Assembly: GCF_036242395.1 (NCBI RefSeq) | Contig: NZ_CP108458.1 | Coordinates: forward strand, 2,480,001 to 2,544,000 | Source: Kitasatospora sp. NBC_01266 | GTDB lineage: Bacteria; Actinomycetota; Actinomycetes; Streptomycetales; Streptomycetaceae | DNA length: 64,000 nucleotides | Direction of reading: 5' to 3' | Shown: in pieces, positions 19,825 through 28,597 of the stretch | Numbering within the stretch: position 1 is the first letter of the stretch | Layout of the letters: every line of letters begins with the position of its first letter | Notes under the pieces: model-generated | What the model saw: the letters and a program-made list of their open reading frames with translations, nothing else | Database searches by the model: none | What the model was told of the DNA's origin: nothing | Made by a program: the position numbers and the translations under genes

Positions 19825-20577
19825 TCAGCCGAGTGTGGCGAGCAGGTGCAGCTGGGTGGCGACGGCGTGGAAGGCGGGCTGCTGGGCGGCGGCCTCCTCC
19901 AGCTTGAGCAGCGCCTCCATGGCACCGGGCTCGGTGTCCACCAGGACCCCGGGCACCAGGTCGGCGAAGACCCGCACGCCGTGCACCGACTCGACCAGCA
20001 GCCCGGCGTCGGCGGCCAGCCGGTGCAGCTCGTCGGCGGTGAAGCGGCGCGGCATCGGGTCGCCGGTGCCCCAGCGACCGTCCGGGGCGTCCAGCACGGT
20101 GCGGGCCTCGTCGAAGTGGCCGGCCAGCGCGCGGGCCAGCACGGCGCCGTTGCGGTTGGCGGCCAGCAGGCTGACCAGGCCGCCCTTGTGCAGGGTGGCG
20201 GTCAGGTGGCCGAACGCCTCGGTGGGGTCGTCCACCACCTCCAGGACGCCGTGGCAGAGCACCGCGTCCACCGAGGCGGGGGCGATCAGCTCGGGCAGCG
20301 TCTGGGTGTCGCCCTGCACCGCGCGGACCAGGTCGGTCACCCCGGCCTCGGCCGCCCGCCGCTCCAGGGCGAAGAGCGCGTCGGGGCTGGGGTCGACCAC
20401 GGTGACCCGGTGCCCGAGCCGGGCCACCGGCACGGCGAAGTTGCCCGTGCCGCCACCGGTGTCCAGCACGTCCAGCACGGGCTGGTCCAGCTCGGTGGCC
20501 CGGCGCTCCAGCGCCGTGCGGACCACCTCCCAGACCACAGCGGTACGCAGGGCGCTGCGAGGGCGGGTCGGGTACAA
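19825..20577 (-). CDS. Class I SAM-dependent methyltransferase
   Basis: The 250-residue protein carries a class I methyltransferase fold: motif I VLDTGGGTGNFAVPVA (about 38-53), an acidic residue ending beta-2 in VTVVDPSP, and a later VDAVLCHGVLEVVDDP motif. The substrate is not predictable. Translation probably starts at TTG 20577, with GAGGAG 7 bases upstream, 11 bases after the stop of the HEPN-like gene, suggesting one operon. Confidence 0.88.
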   Translation of the reverse strand: MYPTRPRSALRTAVVWEVVRTALERRATELDQPVLDVLDTGGGTGNFAVPVARLGHRVTVVDPSPDALFALERRAAEAGVTDLVRAVQGDTQTLPELIAPASVDAVLCHGVLEVVDDPTEAFGHLTATLHKGGLVSLLAANRNGAVLARALAGHFDEARTVLDAPDGRWGTGDPMPRRFTADELHRLAADAGLLVESVHGVRVFADLVPGVLVDTEPGAMEALLKLEEAAAQQPAFHAVATQLHLLATLG

Positions 20578-20588
20578 GGGTCGTCTCC

Positions 20589-21113
20589 TCAGGAGGCAGG
20601 CGGGCCGGACTTCTCCACCCTATTGCCTCCCAACTGCAGCACCCGCTCGACCAGGCGAACGAAGAGCGCGGTGTTGCGAACCAGGTCGTCGGCGTCCCGG
20701 GCCGAGGCGGAGCCGGGCACGCCGGCCTCGGCCGCCGCGCGCTTGGCCGCGCCGGCCGCGAAGTAGACCGCCCACTCGGCGAGTTCCGGGGCCACCTCGG
20801 GCAGCACCTCCCAGGCGCTGCGGATCGCCTTGCGGCGGCGCGGGTTCTTCTCCGGGCGGCCGCGCACCGCGAGCACGGCGGCGGTGGTGCGCAGCGCGGC
20901 CAGGTGCGCGGTGGCGTACCGCTCCAGCGGGTCGTCGGTGGCGGCGGCGGCGAGCAGCGTGCGGTGCGCCTGGGCCAGCAGATCCCGGGCGGCGGGCGGG
21001 GCGCCGGCCTTGAGCAGCACCGGGTGGACGTCGACGGAGCGCAGCGGGATCTCTGCCTCGGCCGGCGGCCGGGAGCTGTCCCCATGGCGGTTCGGGAGGT
21101 CGGTGACGGTCAT
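20589..21113 (-). CDS. SAV_6107-type HEPN domain protein
   Basis: A 174-residue all-helical protein with the stretch LLAQAHRTLLAAAATDDPLE and YATAHLAALRTTAAVLAVRGRP, typical of the actinobacterial SAV_6107 HEPN family. HEPN domains often bind or cleave RNA or nucleotides, but the canonical RNase motif RxxxxH is not obvious, so no activity is claimed. ATG 21113 has GGGGGAG upstream. The ubiquitous position next to the methyltransferase suggests a shared housekeeping role. Confidence 0.85.
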   Translation of the reverse strand: MTVTDLPNRHGDSSRPPAEAEIPLRSVDVHPVLLKAGAPPAARDLLAQAHRTLLAAAATDDPLERYATAHLAALRTTAAVLAVRGRPEKNPRRRKAIRSAWEVLPEVAPELAEWAVYFAAGAAKRAAAEAGVPGSASARDADDLVRNTALFVRLVERVLQLGGNRVEKSGPPAS

Positions 21114-21225
21114 GGTCTTTACTCCCCCGGTCCGGAGCGGGTGCGCGGACCGGTCGGCCCGTGCACCGCCATGCTCGCGCCCGGCACTGACAATCCCGGC
21201 CGCGCTCAGCCCGCCAGGCCCGCCA

Positions 21226-21592
21226 GGGTGCTCTCCAGCCAGGCGAGTTCGGCCCGGGAGTTCCTGGCCGGCGGCTGGCGCGAGGTGCGCGAGCTGGTGG
21301 GCCCGCACTGGTGGTCCACCATGCGGCTGGCGGGCCGCACCGCGCTGTACCGCAGCGCCGTCGAGCTGGCGCGGGGCACCACGCCGACCATGCGCGAGCT
21401 GCTGCTGGGCCTGGAGATCCCGCGCGCCTACCTCTGCCCGGCCGCCGACGGCACCGACGGCCTGCCGGGCCCCGGCGTGGAGCTGGTGGCGATCCCGGAC
21501 GCCGGGCACAACCTGATGCTGGACAACCCGCAGGCTTCGCCCAGGCACCGGCACGCACACTCGACCCGGGGGCGCTGACCACGGCGGATTAG
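21226..21592 (+). pseudogene. 3' remnant of an alpha/beta hydrolase gene (5' end lost, frameshifted)
   Basis: In plus frame 3, roughly 21230-21535 reads like the C-terminal third of an alpha/beta hydrolase: REFLAGGWREVRELVG, an alpha-helical cap, a strand with YLCPAADG, and VAIPDAGHNLMLDNPQ, which contains the expected catalytic-His motif. The nucleophile half is absent and no start codon or ribosome-binding site precedes the homologous part. The natural continuation after DNPQ appears in another frame (FAQAPARTLDPGALTTAD, stop TAG 21590-21592), implying a frameshift near 21530. I read it as a decayed gene. Confidence 0.6.
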
Positions 21593-21603
21593 GATCACGG
21601 CCT
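21590..21603 (+). promoter_or_regulatory. -10 element giving a probable leaderless CrtI-like mRNA
   Basis: TAGGAT (21590-21595) lies 8 bases before the ATG at 21604, and no ribosome-binding sequence is present, a pattern typical of leaderless actinobacterial transcripts. The first three bases are also the stop codon of the hydrolase remnant. Confidence 0.5.
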
Positions 21604-23004
21604 ATGGCACGGATCGTCATCATCGGAGCGGGCATCAGCGGACTGGCGGCCGCCGCGCGGCTGGCCACCATCGGACACCGGGTGACGGTCTGCGAGGCCG
21701 CCCCGACCTACGGCGGGATGCTCGGGCAGCGCCGACGCGACGGGTTCGCCTTCGACACCGGGCCGACCCTGCTGACGCTGCCCGCGGTCTACCGCGACCT
21801 CGCGCTGAAGACCGGCCGGGAGCCGCTGGAGCAGTTGGTGCCGCTGGCCCCGGTGGACCCGGAGAGCCGGCACCTGTTCGCCGACGGCACCACGCTGGCC
21901 CTGCCCAACGCCTCCCGCGGCGGTGTCGCCCAGGCGCTGGACGCCGCGCTCGGGGCCGGGGCGGGCGAGCGCTGGGGCACCGTACTGAACCGCGGCCGGG
22001 CCGTCTGGGAGGCCACCCGGCGCCCGCTGCTCGAGGAGCCGCTGCCCGCCGACCCCGCCGCGCTGGCCGTCGACCCCTACCCCGCGCCGCCGCGCCGCGG
22101 CCTGGCCCGGCTGCTGCCGGGCGGCGGCGCGCCGAGCCTGGACCAGGTCGCCGCCCGCGAGCTGGGCGGCCATCCGGCGCTCACCGCGCTGCTCACCGAG
22201 TACGCGCTGCGCTTCGGCTTCGACCCGCGCACCGCGCCCGCCGGGGCCACGGTGATCCCGTACATGGAGCAGACCTTCGGCGTCTGGTACGTCCAGGGCG
22301 GCCTGCGGGCGCTCGCCGACGCCTGCTACCGCCGGTGCGAGCAGCGCGGGGTGGAGTTCAGGTTCGGCGAGCGGGTCGAGCAGGACCCGCCGGTCGAGGC
22401 CGACCTGGTGCTCCGCCCGGCACCGGGCGAGGCGAGCGCCCCGGGCCGGTTCACCGTGCTGCTCGCGCTGCGCGGCGCCCGCCCGCCCGGCACCCCGCAC
22501 CGCACCGTGCTGCACGCCGCCGACCGGGGGGACGAACTGGAGGCCCTGTTCGGTGCCACGCCTCGACTCTGTGACCGACCGACCGTGCAGGTACTGCGCC
22601 CTGACGACCCCGCACTGCGCCCCGACGAGCAGCACGAGGCGGTCAGCCTGACCGTCACGGTGCCCTCCCAGGCCCGGCTGGACTGGACCGAGCCCGGCCG
22701 CGCCGAGCGCTTCGCCGACCAGCTGCTCGCAGGGCTCGGGGCGGCCGGGTTCGACCTGGCCGACCGGGTGCTCTGGCGGGAGCTGCGCACCCCGGCGGAC
22801 ACCGAGCGGGAGACCTCGGCCCCGGGCGGCGCCGTGCCGCGCCCGTCCCTCGCGGGGGCCGGCGGCGCCTTCCTGCAGCCGGCCAACACCGTTGCCGGGC
22901 AAGGCGGTCAGTACCTGGTCGGCGGCGCCGCGCACCCCGGCGGCGGGCTCGCCAGGGCCGGGATGTCGGCCTGCGTGGTGGCGGGGCTGATCGGGCCCGC
23001 GTGA
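21604..23004 (+). CDS. Phytoene desaturase-like FAD-dependent oxidoreductase
   Basis: The 466-residue protein opens with the FAD-binding motif IGAGISGLAAAARLA and the second glycine-rich element CEAAPTYGGMLG, followed by FDTGPTLLTLP, and ends with YLVGGAAHPGGGLARAGMSA, all features of the CrtI/phytoene desaturase family. No phytoene synthase or cyclase gene is nearby, although a polyprenyl diphosphate synthase lies 2 kb downstream, so a carotenoid role is unproven. It faces the next gene across only 16 bases. Confidence 0.88.
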   Translation: MARIVIIGAGISGLAAAARLATIGHRVTVCEAAPTYGGMLGQRRRDGFAFDTGPTLLTLPAVYRDLALKTGREPLEQLVPLAPVDPESRHLFADGTTLALPNASRGGVAQALDAALGAGAGERWGTVLNRGRAVWEATRRPLLEEPLPADPAALAVDPYPAPPRRGLARLLPGGGAPSLDQVAARELGGHPALTALLTEYALRFGFDPRTAPAGATVIPYMEQTFGVWYVQGGLRALADACYRRCEQRGVEFRFGERVEQDPPVEADLVLRPAPGEASAPGRFTVLLALRGARPPGTPHRTVLHAADRGDELEALFGATPRLCDRPTVQVLRPDDPALRPDEQHEAVSLTVTVPSQARLDWTEPGRAERFADQLLAGLGAAGFDLADRVLWRELRTPADTERETSAPGGAVPRPSLAGAGGAFLQPANTVAGQGGQYLVGGAAHPGGGLARAGMSACVVAGLIGPA

Positions 23005-23020
23005 GGGCCGCGGCAGCCGG

Positions 23021-23782
23021 CTACTGCCAGCCCTCGTGCTGCGGCTGCTGCTGGTAGTACTCGTACGTCGGCGGCTGTTGCTGCTGCGGAATGCCGTACT
23101 CGGGCTGGTACTGGGCCGGGTCGTAGGCCGGCTGCTGCCACTGCTGCTGCTCGTAGCCGGCGTACTCCTGCTGCTGCGGCTGCTGCGGCTGGTAGTACCC
23201 GTAGTCCACCGGCACCTGCTGCTGGTAGCCGTAGTTCGGGTCGAACTGCTGCTGCTCGACGTACTGGTACGCCATCGCCTGCTGCTGCTGTGGCTGCTGC
23301 TGCTGCTCGTAGACCGAGTCGTAGACCCCGTACTCCCCCGCCGCCAGCACCTGCGCGGCATCCTCCTCGACCGGCTCGGGCAGCACCTGCTGCTCCGGCT
23401 CCTCGATCGGGCCGACCTCGCCGACCTTCTCCTCGGCGGCCGTGACCGCCACCGCCGCCACACCACCGGTGACCGCGCCGAGCAGCGGGACCTTGGCGAG
23501 CGGCCCCGGCAGCGAGCCGTCGGCGCCGCGCAGCGACCAGCCGGCCGAGTAGCCGCGCTTGACCGAGAGGGTGACCATGGCCTGCCCGAGCGCGAAGGCC
23601 AGCGCCCCGGCGGCGATCACCGGTACCGAGTGGACCGCCATCCCGGCCGCCACCAGCAGGAATCCGCCGAGCGCGACCCCGCGCCAGTGCAGCGGGGCCC
23701 GGTTCTGCAGCAGCAGCTCGGCCAGCAGCCAGAGCGCGACCACGGCGAGCGCCGCGTACAAGGCCAGCATCCCGATGCCCAT
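23021..23782 (-). CDS. Membrane protein with Gln/Tyr/Pro-rich disordered tail
   Basis: From ATG 23782 (GGAGG 6 bases upstream) the product is 253 residues. Three or four short hydrophobic helices occupy residues 1-75 (for example MLALYAALAVVALWLLAELLL), then an Ala/Glu-rich linker, and from about residue 145 a tail dominated by Q, Y, P and E (EYAGYEQQQWQQ, YYQPQQPQQQ). The tail is low complexity and prion-like. I do not recognise a function. It sits 105 bases after metF in the same direction but probably has its own promoter. Confidence 0.85.
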   Translation of the reverse strand: MGIGMLALYAALAVVALWLLAELLLQNRAPLHWRGVALGGFLLVAAGMAVHSVPVIAAGALAFALGQAMVTLSVKRGYSAGWSLRGADGSLPGPLAKVPLLGAVTGGVAAVAVTAAEEKVGEVGPIEEPEQQVLPEPVEEDAAQVLAAGEYGVYDSVYEQQQQPQQQQAMAYQYVEQQQFDPNYGYQQQVPVDYGYYQPQQPQQQEYAGYEQQQWQQPAYDPAQYQPEYGIPQQQQPPTYEYYQQQPQHEGWQ

Positions 23783-23887
23783 CTGCGTCCTCCACCACAG
23801 CCCGGCGCGCGGCGCGCGTGTCCGGCGACTGTACCTGTTCGACCGTCGGTGCCCCACATCTCGTACGGGTCCGTTACCGACGCGGGT

Positions 23888-24802
23888 TCAGCCCCGGTGC
23901 AGGCCGAGGTTCTGGTAGATCTGCAGCGTGGCGGTGGAACCGTTGAGCGTGATGAAGTGCAGACCCGGCGCGCCCTCCGCGAGCAGCCGCTCGGACATCG
24001 TGGTGGCGTGCTCCATGCCCACCTCGCGCAGCGCCTTCGGGTCGTCCACCACCGCGCGCAGCCGGGCCTCCAGCTCGGGCGGGAACGGCGCGCCGCTCAG
24101 CTGCGGGAAGCGCTCCAGCTGCTTGGCGTTGGTCACCGGCATGATCTCCGGGATGATCGGCACCACGCAGCCGGCCGCCTCCACCCGGTCGCGCAGCCGC
24201 AGGTAGTCCTCCACCTCGAAGAACATCTGGGTGATCGCGTAGTCGGCGCCGGACCGGATCTTGTGGACGAAGTGCCGGATGTCGTCGTCCCAGTTGGTCG
24301 ACCTCGGGTGCATGTTCGGGGAGGCCGCGACGCCCACGCAGAAGTCGCCGATCGACTTGATCAGCTCGACCAGCTGATGGGCGTAGGTGACGCCCTGCGG
24401 GTGGCGCACCCACTCGCCGCTCGGGTCGCCGGGCGGGTCGCCGCGCACCGCCAGCACGTTGCGCACCCCCTGGTCGGCGTACTGCCCGATGATGTTGCGC
24501 AGCTCCGCCACCGAGTGGTCGACCGCGGTCAGGTGGGCGACCGGGGTCAGGGTGGTCTCGGCGGCGATCCGGCCGACCAGGTTGACGGTGCGGCCACGGG
24601 TGGAGCCGCCGGCGCCGTAGGTCATGCAGACGAAGTTGGGGTTGAGCGGCTCCAGCCGGCGGATCGCGGCCCAGAGCTTGTGCTCGGCCGCCTCGCTGCG
24701 CGGGGGCATGAACTCGAAGGAGTACGAACGCTTCCCGGCCGCCAGGAGTTCGCGGACCGTGAGCGCGCGGTCGGTTCTGGTGGAGGGAACGCCGAGTGCC
24801 AT
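23888..24802 (-). CDS. metF: Methylenetetrahydrofolate reductase
   Basis: Reduces 5,10-methylene-THF to 5-methyl-THF, the methyl donor for methionine synthesis, using FAD. The 304-residue sequence has [14 protein letters not shown] near the N-terminus (the conserved catalytic Glu region), [26 protein letters not shown] and YAITQMFFE, all hallmark MTHFR motifs. ATG 24802 is the first start that fits family length. It diverges from the polyprenyl synthase gene. Confidence 0.96.
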   Translation of the reverse strand: MALGVPSTRTDRALTVRELLAAGKRSYSFEFMPPRSEAAEHKLWAAIRRLEPLNPNFVCMTYGAGGSTRGRTVNLVGRIAAETTLTPVAHLTAVDHSVAELRNIIGQYADQGVRNVLAVRGDPPGDPSGEWVRHPQGVTYAHQLVELIKSIGDFCVGVAASPNMHPRSTNWDDDIRHFVHKIRSGADYAITQMFFEVEDYLRLRDRVEAAGCVVPIIPEIMPVTNAKQLERFPQLSGAPFPPELEARLRAVVDDPKALREVGMEHATTMSERLLAEGAPGLHFITLNGSTATLQIYQNLGLHRG

Positions 24803-25001
24803 GGTCGCAGCGTATCGGGCAAGCCTGTGGCACGGACAAACTTCGCCCAACCACTGAGACGATCCGTCCGCCTGCTGGGGCGGAGGTGACGCAGCGCCGT
24901 CCGGCAGGCGACCCAGCGCCTCTCGAGGCGGGTCCACCGTCGCACTGCCGTGCGGCCACCCGGTTACTCTGACCCTGATCCCGATCACCCCGGAGTGCGC
25001 C

Positions 25002-26108
25002 GTGACCCCGTCCAGCCCCACCCCCGTGCAAGCGCTCGACCAGGCGGCCGCCCGCACCCGGGTCGACGCCGCGCTCGCCGCCTTCATGACCGAGCAGCAC
25101 GCGCTGCTGAGCTCGATCTCCCCGGACCTGGTGGCGGCGGCCGACGCGCTGCGCGACTTCCTGCTCGACGGCGGCAAGCGGCTGCGCCCGGCCTTCTGCT
25201 ACTGGGGCTGGCGCGGCGCGGGCGGCGCGGACGACAGCCCCGGGATCTTCCGGGCGGCAGCCGCCCTCGAGCTGCTGCAGGCCAGCGCCCTGGTGCACGA
25301 CGACCTGATGGACCGCAGCGACACCCGGCGCGGTCTGCCCTCGATGCACCGCCGCTTCGAGGCGCTGCACCGCGAGAGCGGCTGGCGCGGAGACCGCGAG
25401 CAGTACGGAGCGGCGGCCGCGCTGCTGCTCGGCGACCTGCTGCTGATCTGGTGCGACGAGCTGTTCGTGCGCTGCGGCCTGGACGCGGCGGCGGTGCTGG
25501 CCGCCAAGTCGGCCTTCGACCTGATGCGTACCGAGGTGATGGCCGGGCAGTACCTGGACGTGCTGGAGCCGGTGGCCGGCGACTCGACCGACGAGCTGGC
25601 GCTGACCCGGGCGCAGACGGTGCTGCACTACAAGTCGGCGAAGTACACCATCGAGCGCCCGCTGCAGGTCGGCGCGCGGCTGGCCGGCGCGAGCGAGGAA
25701 CTGGTTGCGGCCTACGGCGAGTTCGGGCTGCCGCTCGGCGAGGCCTTCCAGCTGCGCGACGACCTGCTCGGGGTCTTCGGCGACCCGGCCGTCACCGGCA
25801 AGCCGGCCGGCGACGACCTGCGCGAGGGCAAGCGGACCCTGCTGGTCGCCCTCGCGCTGCGCGCGCTGCCGCGGGAGCGGGCGGCGCGGCTGGACGCGCG
25901 GCTCGGCGCCGCGGACCTGGCGCCCGCGGAGATCGCCGAGCTGAGCGCCCTGGTGGCCGAGAGCGGTGCGCCCGAGCAGGTGGAGCAGCGGATCGAGCAG
26001 CTGATGGCCCGCTCGCTGGCCGCCCTGGCGGCGGCACCGCTGAAGGACGAAGCGGCCCGGGAGACGCTGCTCGCGCTCGCCCGGGCCGCCACCGTGCGTC
26101 GCTACTGA
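25002..26108 (+). CDS. Polyprenyl (geranylgeranyl-type) diphosphate synthase
   Basis: Condenses isopentenyl diphosphate with allylic diphosphates to make C15-C20 or longer prenyl chains. The first Asp-rich motif DDLMD is near residue 100 after [13 protein letters not shown], and the second, DDLLGVFGD, near 253; GEAFQLRDD precedes it. The 368-residue size is typical. It starts at GTG 25002 with CGGAG upstream. Chain length cannot be read with certainty, but actinobacterial relatives are mostly GGPP synthases. It converges with thiE. Confidence 0.92.
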   Translation: MTPSSPTPVQALDQAAARTRVDAALAAFMTEQHALLSSISPDLVAAADALRDFLLDGGKRLRPAFCYWGWRGAGGADDSPGIFRAAAALELLQASALVHDDLMDRSDTRRGLPSMHRRFEALHRESGWRGDREQYGAAAALLLGDLLLIWCDELFVRCGLDAAAVLAAKSAFDLMRTEVMAGQYLDVLEPVAGDSTDELALTRAQTVLHYKSAKYTIERPLQVGARLAGASEELVAAYGEFGLPLGEAFQLRDDLLGVFGDPAVTGKPAGDDLREGKRTLLVALALRALPRERAARLDARLGAADLAPAEIAELSALVAESGAPEQVEQRIEQLMARSLAALAAAPLKDEAARETLLALARAATVRRY

Positions 26109-26129
26109 CGCCTCGTCACCGGCGGACGG

Positions 26130-26786
26130 TCAGCCCGCGGCCCGCACCCGGCGGGCCAGCTCGGCCGCCGCGGCGCCCGGGTCCTCGGCGGCCGTGATCG
26201 CCCGGACCACCACCACCCGGCGCGCACCGGCCGCCAGCACCTGGTCCAGGTTGCCGAGGTCGATCCCGCCGATCGCGAACCACGGCCGGTCGGTGGCCTG
26301 CTTCGCCGCGTACTCCACCAGGCCCAGGCCCGGTGCCGGCCGGCCCGGCTTGGTCGGGGTCGGCCAGACCGGCCCGGTGCAGAAGTAGTCCACCCCCGGC
26401 TCGGCGATCGCGCCCGCCACCTCGGACTCGGCGTGGCAGGAGCGCCCGATCAGCACGTCGGCACCGAGGATCGCCCGAGCGGCCGGCACCGGCAGGTCGT
26501 CCTGGCCCAGGTGCAGCACCTGCGGGCGGGCGGCGTGCGCCACGTCCGCCCGGTCGTTCACCGCGAAGAGCTTGCCGTGCCGCTCGGCCGCCGCGGCGAA
26601 CAGCTCCAGGTACTCCAGCTCCTGCTTGGCCTCCAGGCCCTTGTCGCGCAGCTGGACGATGTCCACGCCGCCGGCCAGCACCGCGTCCAGGAACTGCTCC
26701 AGGTCGCCCTGCTCGCGCCGGGCGTCGGTGCACAGGTAGAGCCGGGCGTCGGCGAGCTTCGCCCGCGCCCCGGTGCCCGCCGTCAC
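26130..26786 (-). CDS. thiE: Thiamine phosphate synthase
   Basis: Joins the thiazole and pyrimidine moieties to give thiamine phosphate. The 218-residue TIM barrel contains [42 protein letters not shown], and the [11 protein letters not shown] and FAIGGID motifs of ThiE. GTG 26786 overlaps the stop codon of the upstream DNA-binding protein gene (GTGA), so the two are coupled. The rest of the pathway is divergent 1.6 kb away behind a TPP riboswitch. Confidence 0.95.
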   Translation of the reverse strand: MTAGTGARAKLADARLYLCTDARREQGDLEQFLDAVLAGGVDIVQLRDKGLEAKQELEYLELFAAAAERHGKLFAVNDRADVAHAARPQVLHLGQDDLPVPAARAILGADVLIGRSCHAESEVAGAIAEPGVDYFCTGPVWPTPTKPGRPAPGLGLVEYAAKQATDRPWFAIGGIDLGNLDQVLAAGARRVVVVRAITAAEDPGAAAAELARRVRAAG

Positions 26787-27157
26787 AGCGACATCGCCTG
26801 GGCGCGCCGCTTCACCTCGGTGCCCCGGTTCTCGCACAGCGCCTGGATCGGGCTGCCCGGCAGCGAGGGGTCCTCGGTGAAGAGCCACTCCAGGATCTCC
26901 GCGTCCGTGAACCTCCCGTCCCGCAGCACGGTCAGCGTCCCGGCCAGGTGCTTGACCAGGCCGTGGTCGTCGATGAAGGCCGCCGGGACCTGCAACGAGC
27001 GGTTGGGGCCGCGGCGCACCGCGATCAGCTTGTGGTCCTTGACCATCTGGCGGACCTCGGTGACCAGCACCCCCCAGCGCTCCGAGATGTCGGGCAGGTA
27101 CACCCAGTCCTGGACCAGGGATTCGATCTTGGCTTCGGTCTCACTCACGTCACTCAC
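26783..27157 (-). CDS. Rv2175c-family DNA-binding protein
   Basis: A small (about 124 residues) helix-turn-helix protein: [27 protein letters not shown] forms the winged HTH and [13 protein letters not shown] the wing, with a C-terminal half [16 protein letters not shown] as in Rv2175c of Mycobacterium tuberculosis. In that species the homologue binds DNA and is a Ser/Thr kinase substrate. GTG 27157 is chosen, but GTG 27148 is also possible. It overlaps thiE by 4 bases. Confidence 0.85.
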   Translation of the reverse strand: MSDVSETEAKIESLVQDWVYLPDISERWGVLVTEVRQMVKDHKLIAVRRGPNRSLQVPAAFIDDHGLVKHLAGTLTVLRDGRFTDAEILEWLFTEDPSLPGSPIQALCENRGTEVKRRAQAMSL

Positions 27158-27214
27158 GGCACCAGCCTGCCACCTCGCGCGGCCACCGCGCACCAACCGC
27201 CCGTCCGGCGGGCG

Positions 27215-28408
27215 TCAGCGCAGGGCCGACTTGAGCGGCACGGCCGGGTCGGCGGCCAGCGCGGGATCCAGTGCCCGGCCCTGGTCGATCAGCCGCCGGG
27301 CCTGTGCCAGGTCGCGCGGCCGGTCCACGGCCAGCACCGCCACCGGGAGGTCCTCGCGCAGCCAGAGCACGCTCCACTGCGGGTCGCCGGGCGAGCCCCG
27401 CCGGAGCAGCCGGTCGCCCGCGCCGTGCCGGCCCGCGTACTGCACCATCCGCCCGAACTGCTCGGACCAGAAGTACGGCACCGGGTCGTACGGGGCCTCG
27501 GCCCCCAGCAGCGCGGCGGCCACCGCCCGGCCCGAGTTCAGCGCGTGGTCCCAGTGCTGCACGGTGACCTGCCCGCCGTAGCGGGCGGACGGGTAGCCGG
27601 CGCAGTCGCCGGCCGCCCAGACCCCGGGCAGCGAGGTCCGCAACCGCGCGTCGGTGCGGATCGCCCCGGTGGCGTCCAGCTCGATGCCGCTGCCGGCCAG
27701 CCAGCCGGTGTCCGGGCGGGCGCCGATCCCGACCACCACCTCGTCGGCCGGCACCGACTCGCCGCCGACCAGGTGCACCGCGCCCGGCTCGATCCGGTCC
27801 ACCCGGGCGCCGAGCCGCAGCTCGACCCCGGCCTCGGCGTACCAGGCGCGCATCGGCTCGGTCAGCTCGGCGGGCAGCGCGCCCGGCAGCGGCGCGTCGG
27901 CCGCCTCCAGCACGGTGACCCGGCAGCCGAGCAGCCGGGCGGCGGTGGCGGTCTCGGCGCCGATCCAGCCGGCGCCGACCAGGACCAGGTGGGCGTCCGG
28001 GCGCAGGACCGCACGCAGTGCGAGGGAGTCGTCGATGGTCCGCAGCACCCGGGCCGCGTCGTCCCCGGGCAGCCGGACCGGGGCGGCGCCGGTGGCGATC
28101 ACCAGGCGGTCGTACGGCAGCTCGCCGGCCTCGGTGTGCAGGGTGCCCGGGGTCAGCCCGGTGGCCCGGCGACCGGTCAGCAGCCGAACGTCGAGCTCGT
28201 CCCAGTCCAGCTCGAAGGCGGTCCGGTCGGCCTTGCCGAGCAGCACGTTCTTGGAGAGCGGCGGCCGGTCGTAGGGCCGGTGCGGCTCCTCGCCGACCAG
28301 GCTCAGCGGCCCCCGCCAGCCCCCCTCCCGCAGGGCCACCGCACACTGCGCGCCGGCCAGGCCCGCGCCGACCACGACCACCCGATCCGTGCTCTTCAGC
28401 TCTGCCAC
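27215..28408 (-). CDS. FAD-dependent NAD(P)H oxidoreductase (ferredoxin reductase type)
   Basis: A 397-residue pyridine-nucleotide-disulfide oxidoreductase family protein. The FAD loop VVVGAGLAGAQCAVALRE follows the start; YDRPPLSK is the typical ferredoxin-reductase motif; the NAD(P) loop LVGAGWIGAETATAA lies near residue 155; and the second FAD motif VWAAGDCAGYP is near 270. Start GTG 28408 precedes the FAD motif by about ten residues. It diverges from thiO, whose riboswitch promoter shares the intergenic region. The partner electron carrier is unknown. Confidence 0.9.
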   Translation of the reverse strand: MAELKSTDRVVVVGAGLAGAQCAVALREGGWRGPLSLVGEEPHRPYDRPPLSKNVLLGKADRTAFELDWDELDVRLLTGRRATGLTPGTLHTEAGELPYDRLVIATGAAPVRLPGDDAARVLRTIDDSLALRAVLRPDAHLVLVGAGWIGAETATAARLLGCRVTVLEAADAPLPGALPAELTEPMRAWYAEAGVELRLGARVDRIEPGAVHLVGGESVPADEVVVGIGARPDTGWLAGSGIELDATGAIRTDARLRTSLPGVWAAGDCAGYPSARYGGQVTVQHWDHALNSGRAVAAALLGAEAPYDPVPYFWSEQFGRMVQYAGRHGAGDRLLRRGSPGDPQWSVLWLREDLPVAVLAVDRPRDLAQARRLIDQGRALDPALAADPAVPLKSALR

Positions 28409-28457
28409 CCGGACACCATAGACCGACCGGGTCAGTGCCCACCGGGCGGTCGGCGCC

Positions 28458-28487
28458 TTCAGTCCCCCCGTCACCCGGCGTTATGGT
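28458..28487 (+). promoter_or_regulatory. Promoter of the thiO-thiS-thiG operon
   Basis: TTCAGT (28458-28463) and TATGGT (28482-28487) are separated by 18 bases. The predicted start site, near 28494, falls at the first bases of the TPP riboswitch, which is the expected arrangement. Confidence 0.55.
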
Positions 28488-28493
28488 GGGGGC

Positions 28494-28587
28494 ATCCTCA
28501 CGGGAGCCCGGTGCACCGGGCTGAGAGGCGGGCTGCGGCGGCCCGCGACCGTCCGAACCTGATCCGGGTCATTCCGGCGAAGGGAGA
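28494..28587 (+). promoter_or_regulatory. TPP riboswitch (THI element)
   Basis: The leader contains the conserved THI-box blocks in order: CACGGGAGCCC, GGGCTGAGAGG (28518-28529 region), a variable hairpin, and GAACCTGATCCGGGTCATTC followed by CGGCGAAGGGAGA. These form the two helical arms that bind thiamine pyrophosphate. The closing helix includes AAGGGAG, which is also the best ribosome-binding sequence for thiO, so ligand binding should hide it and block translation. Confidence 0.93.
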
Positions 28588-28597
28588 ACCGGTCCTC

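Noticed and set aside
21206..21391. 61-codon minus-strand frame over the hydrolase remnant
   Set aside because: No family match, atypical composition, and it is antisense to recognisable hydrolase sequence.
23040..23330. Dense CTG/CTGCTG repeats suggesting a CRISPR or satellite array
   Set aside because: They are Gln codons of the disordered tail; no regular repeat-spacer structure.
24803..25001. Cobalamin or other riboswitch upstream of metF
   Set aside because: No conserved B12-box or S-box blocks are visible, although the region is GC-rich and could fold.
26333..28597. Upstream extension of the thiO frame through the FAD oxidoreductase and thiE region
   Set aside because: It crosses a TPP riboswitch and antisense genes; ThiO homology begins only after 28598.
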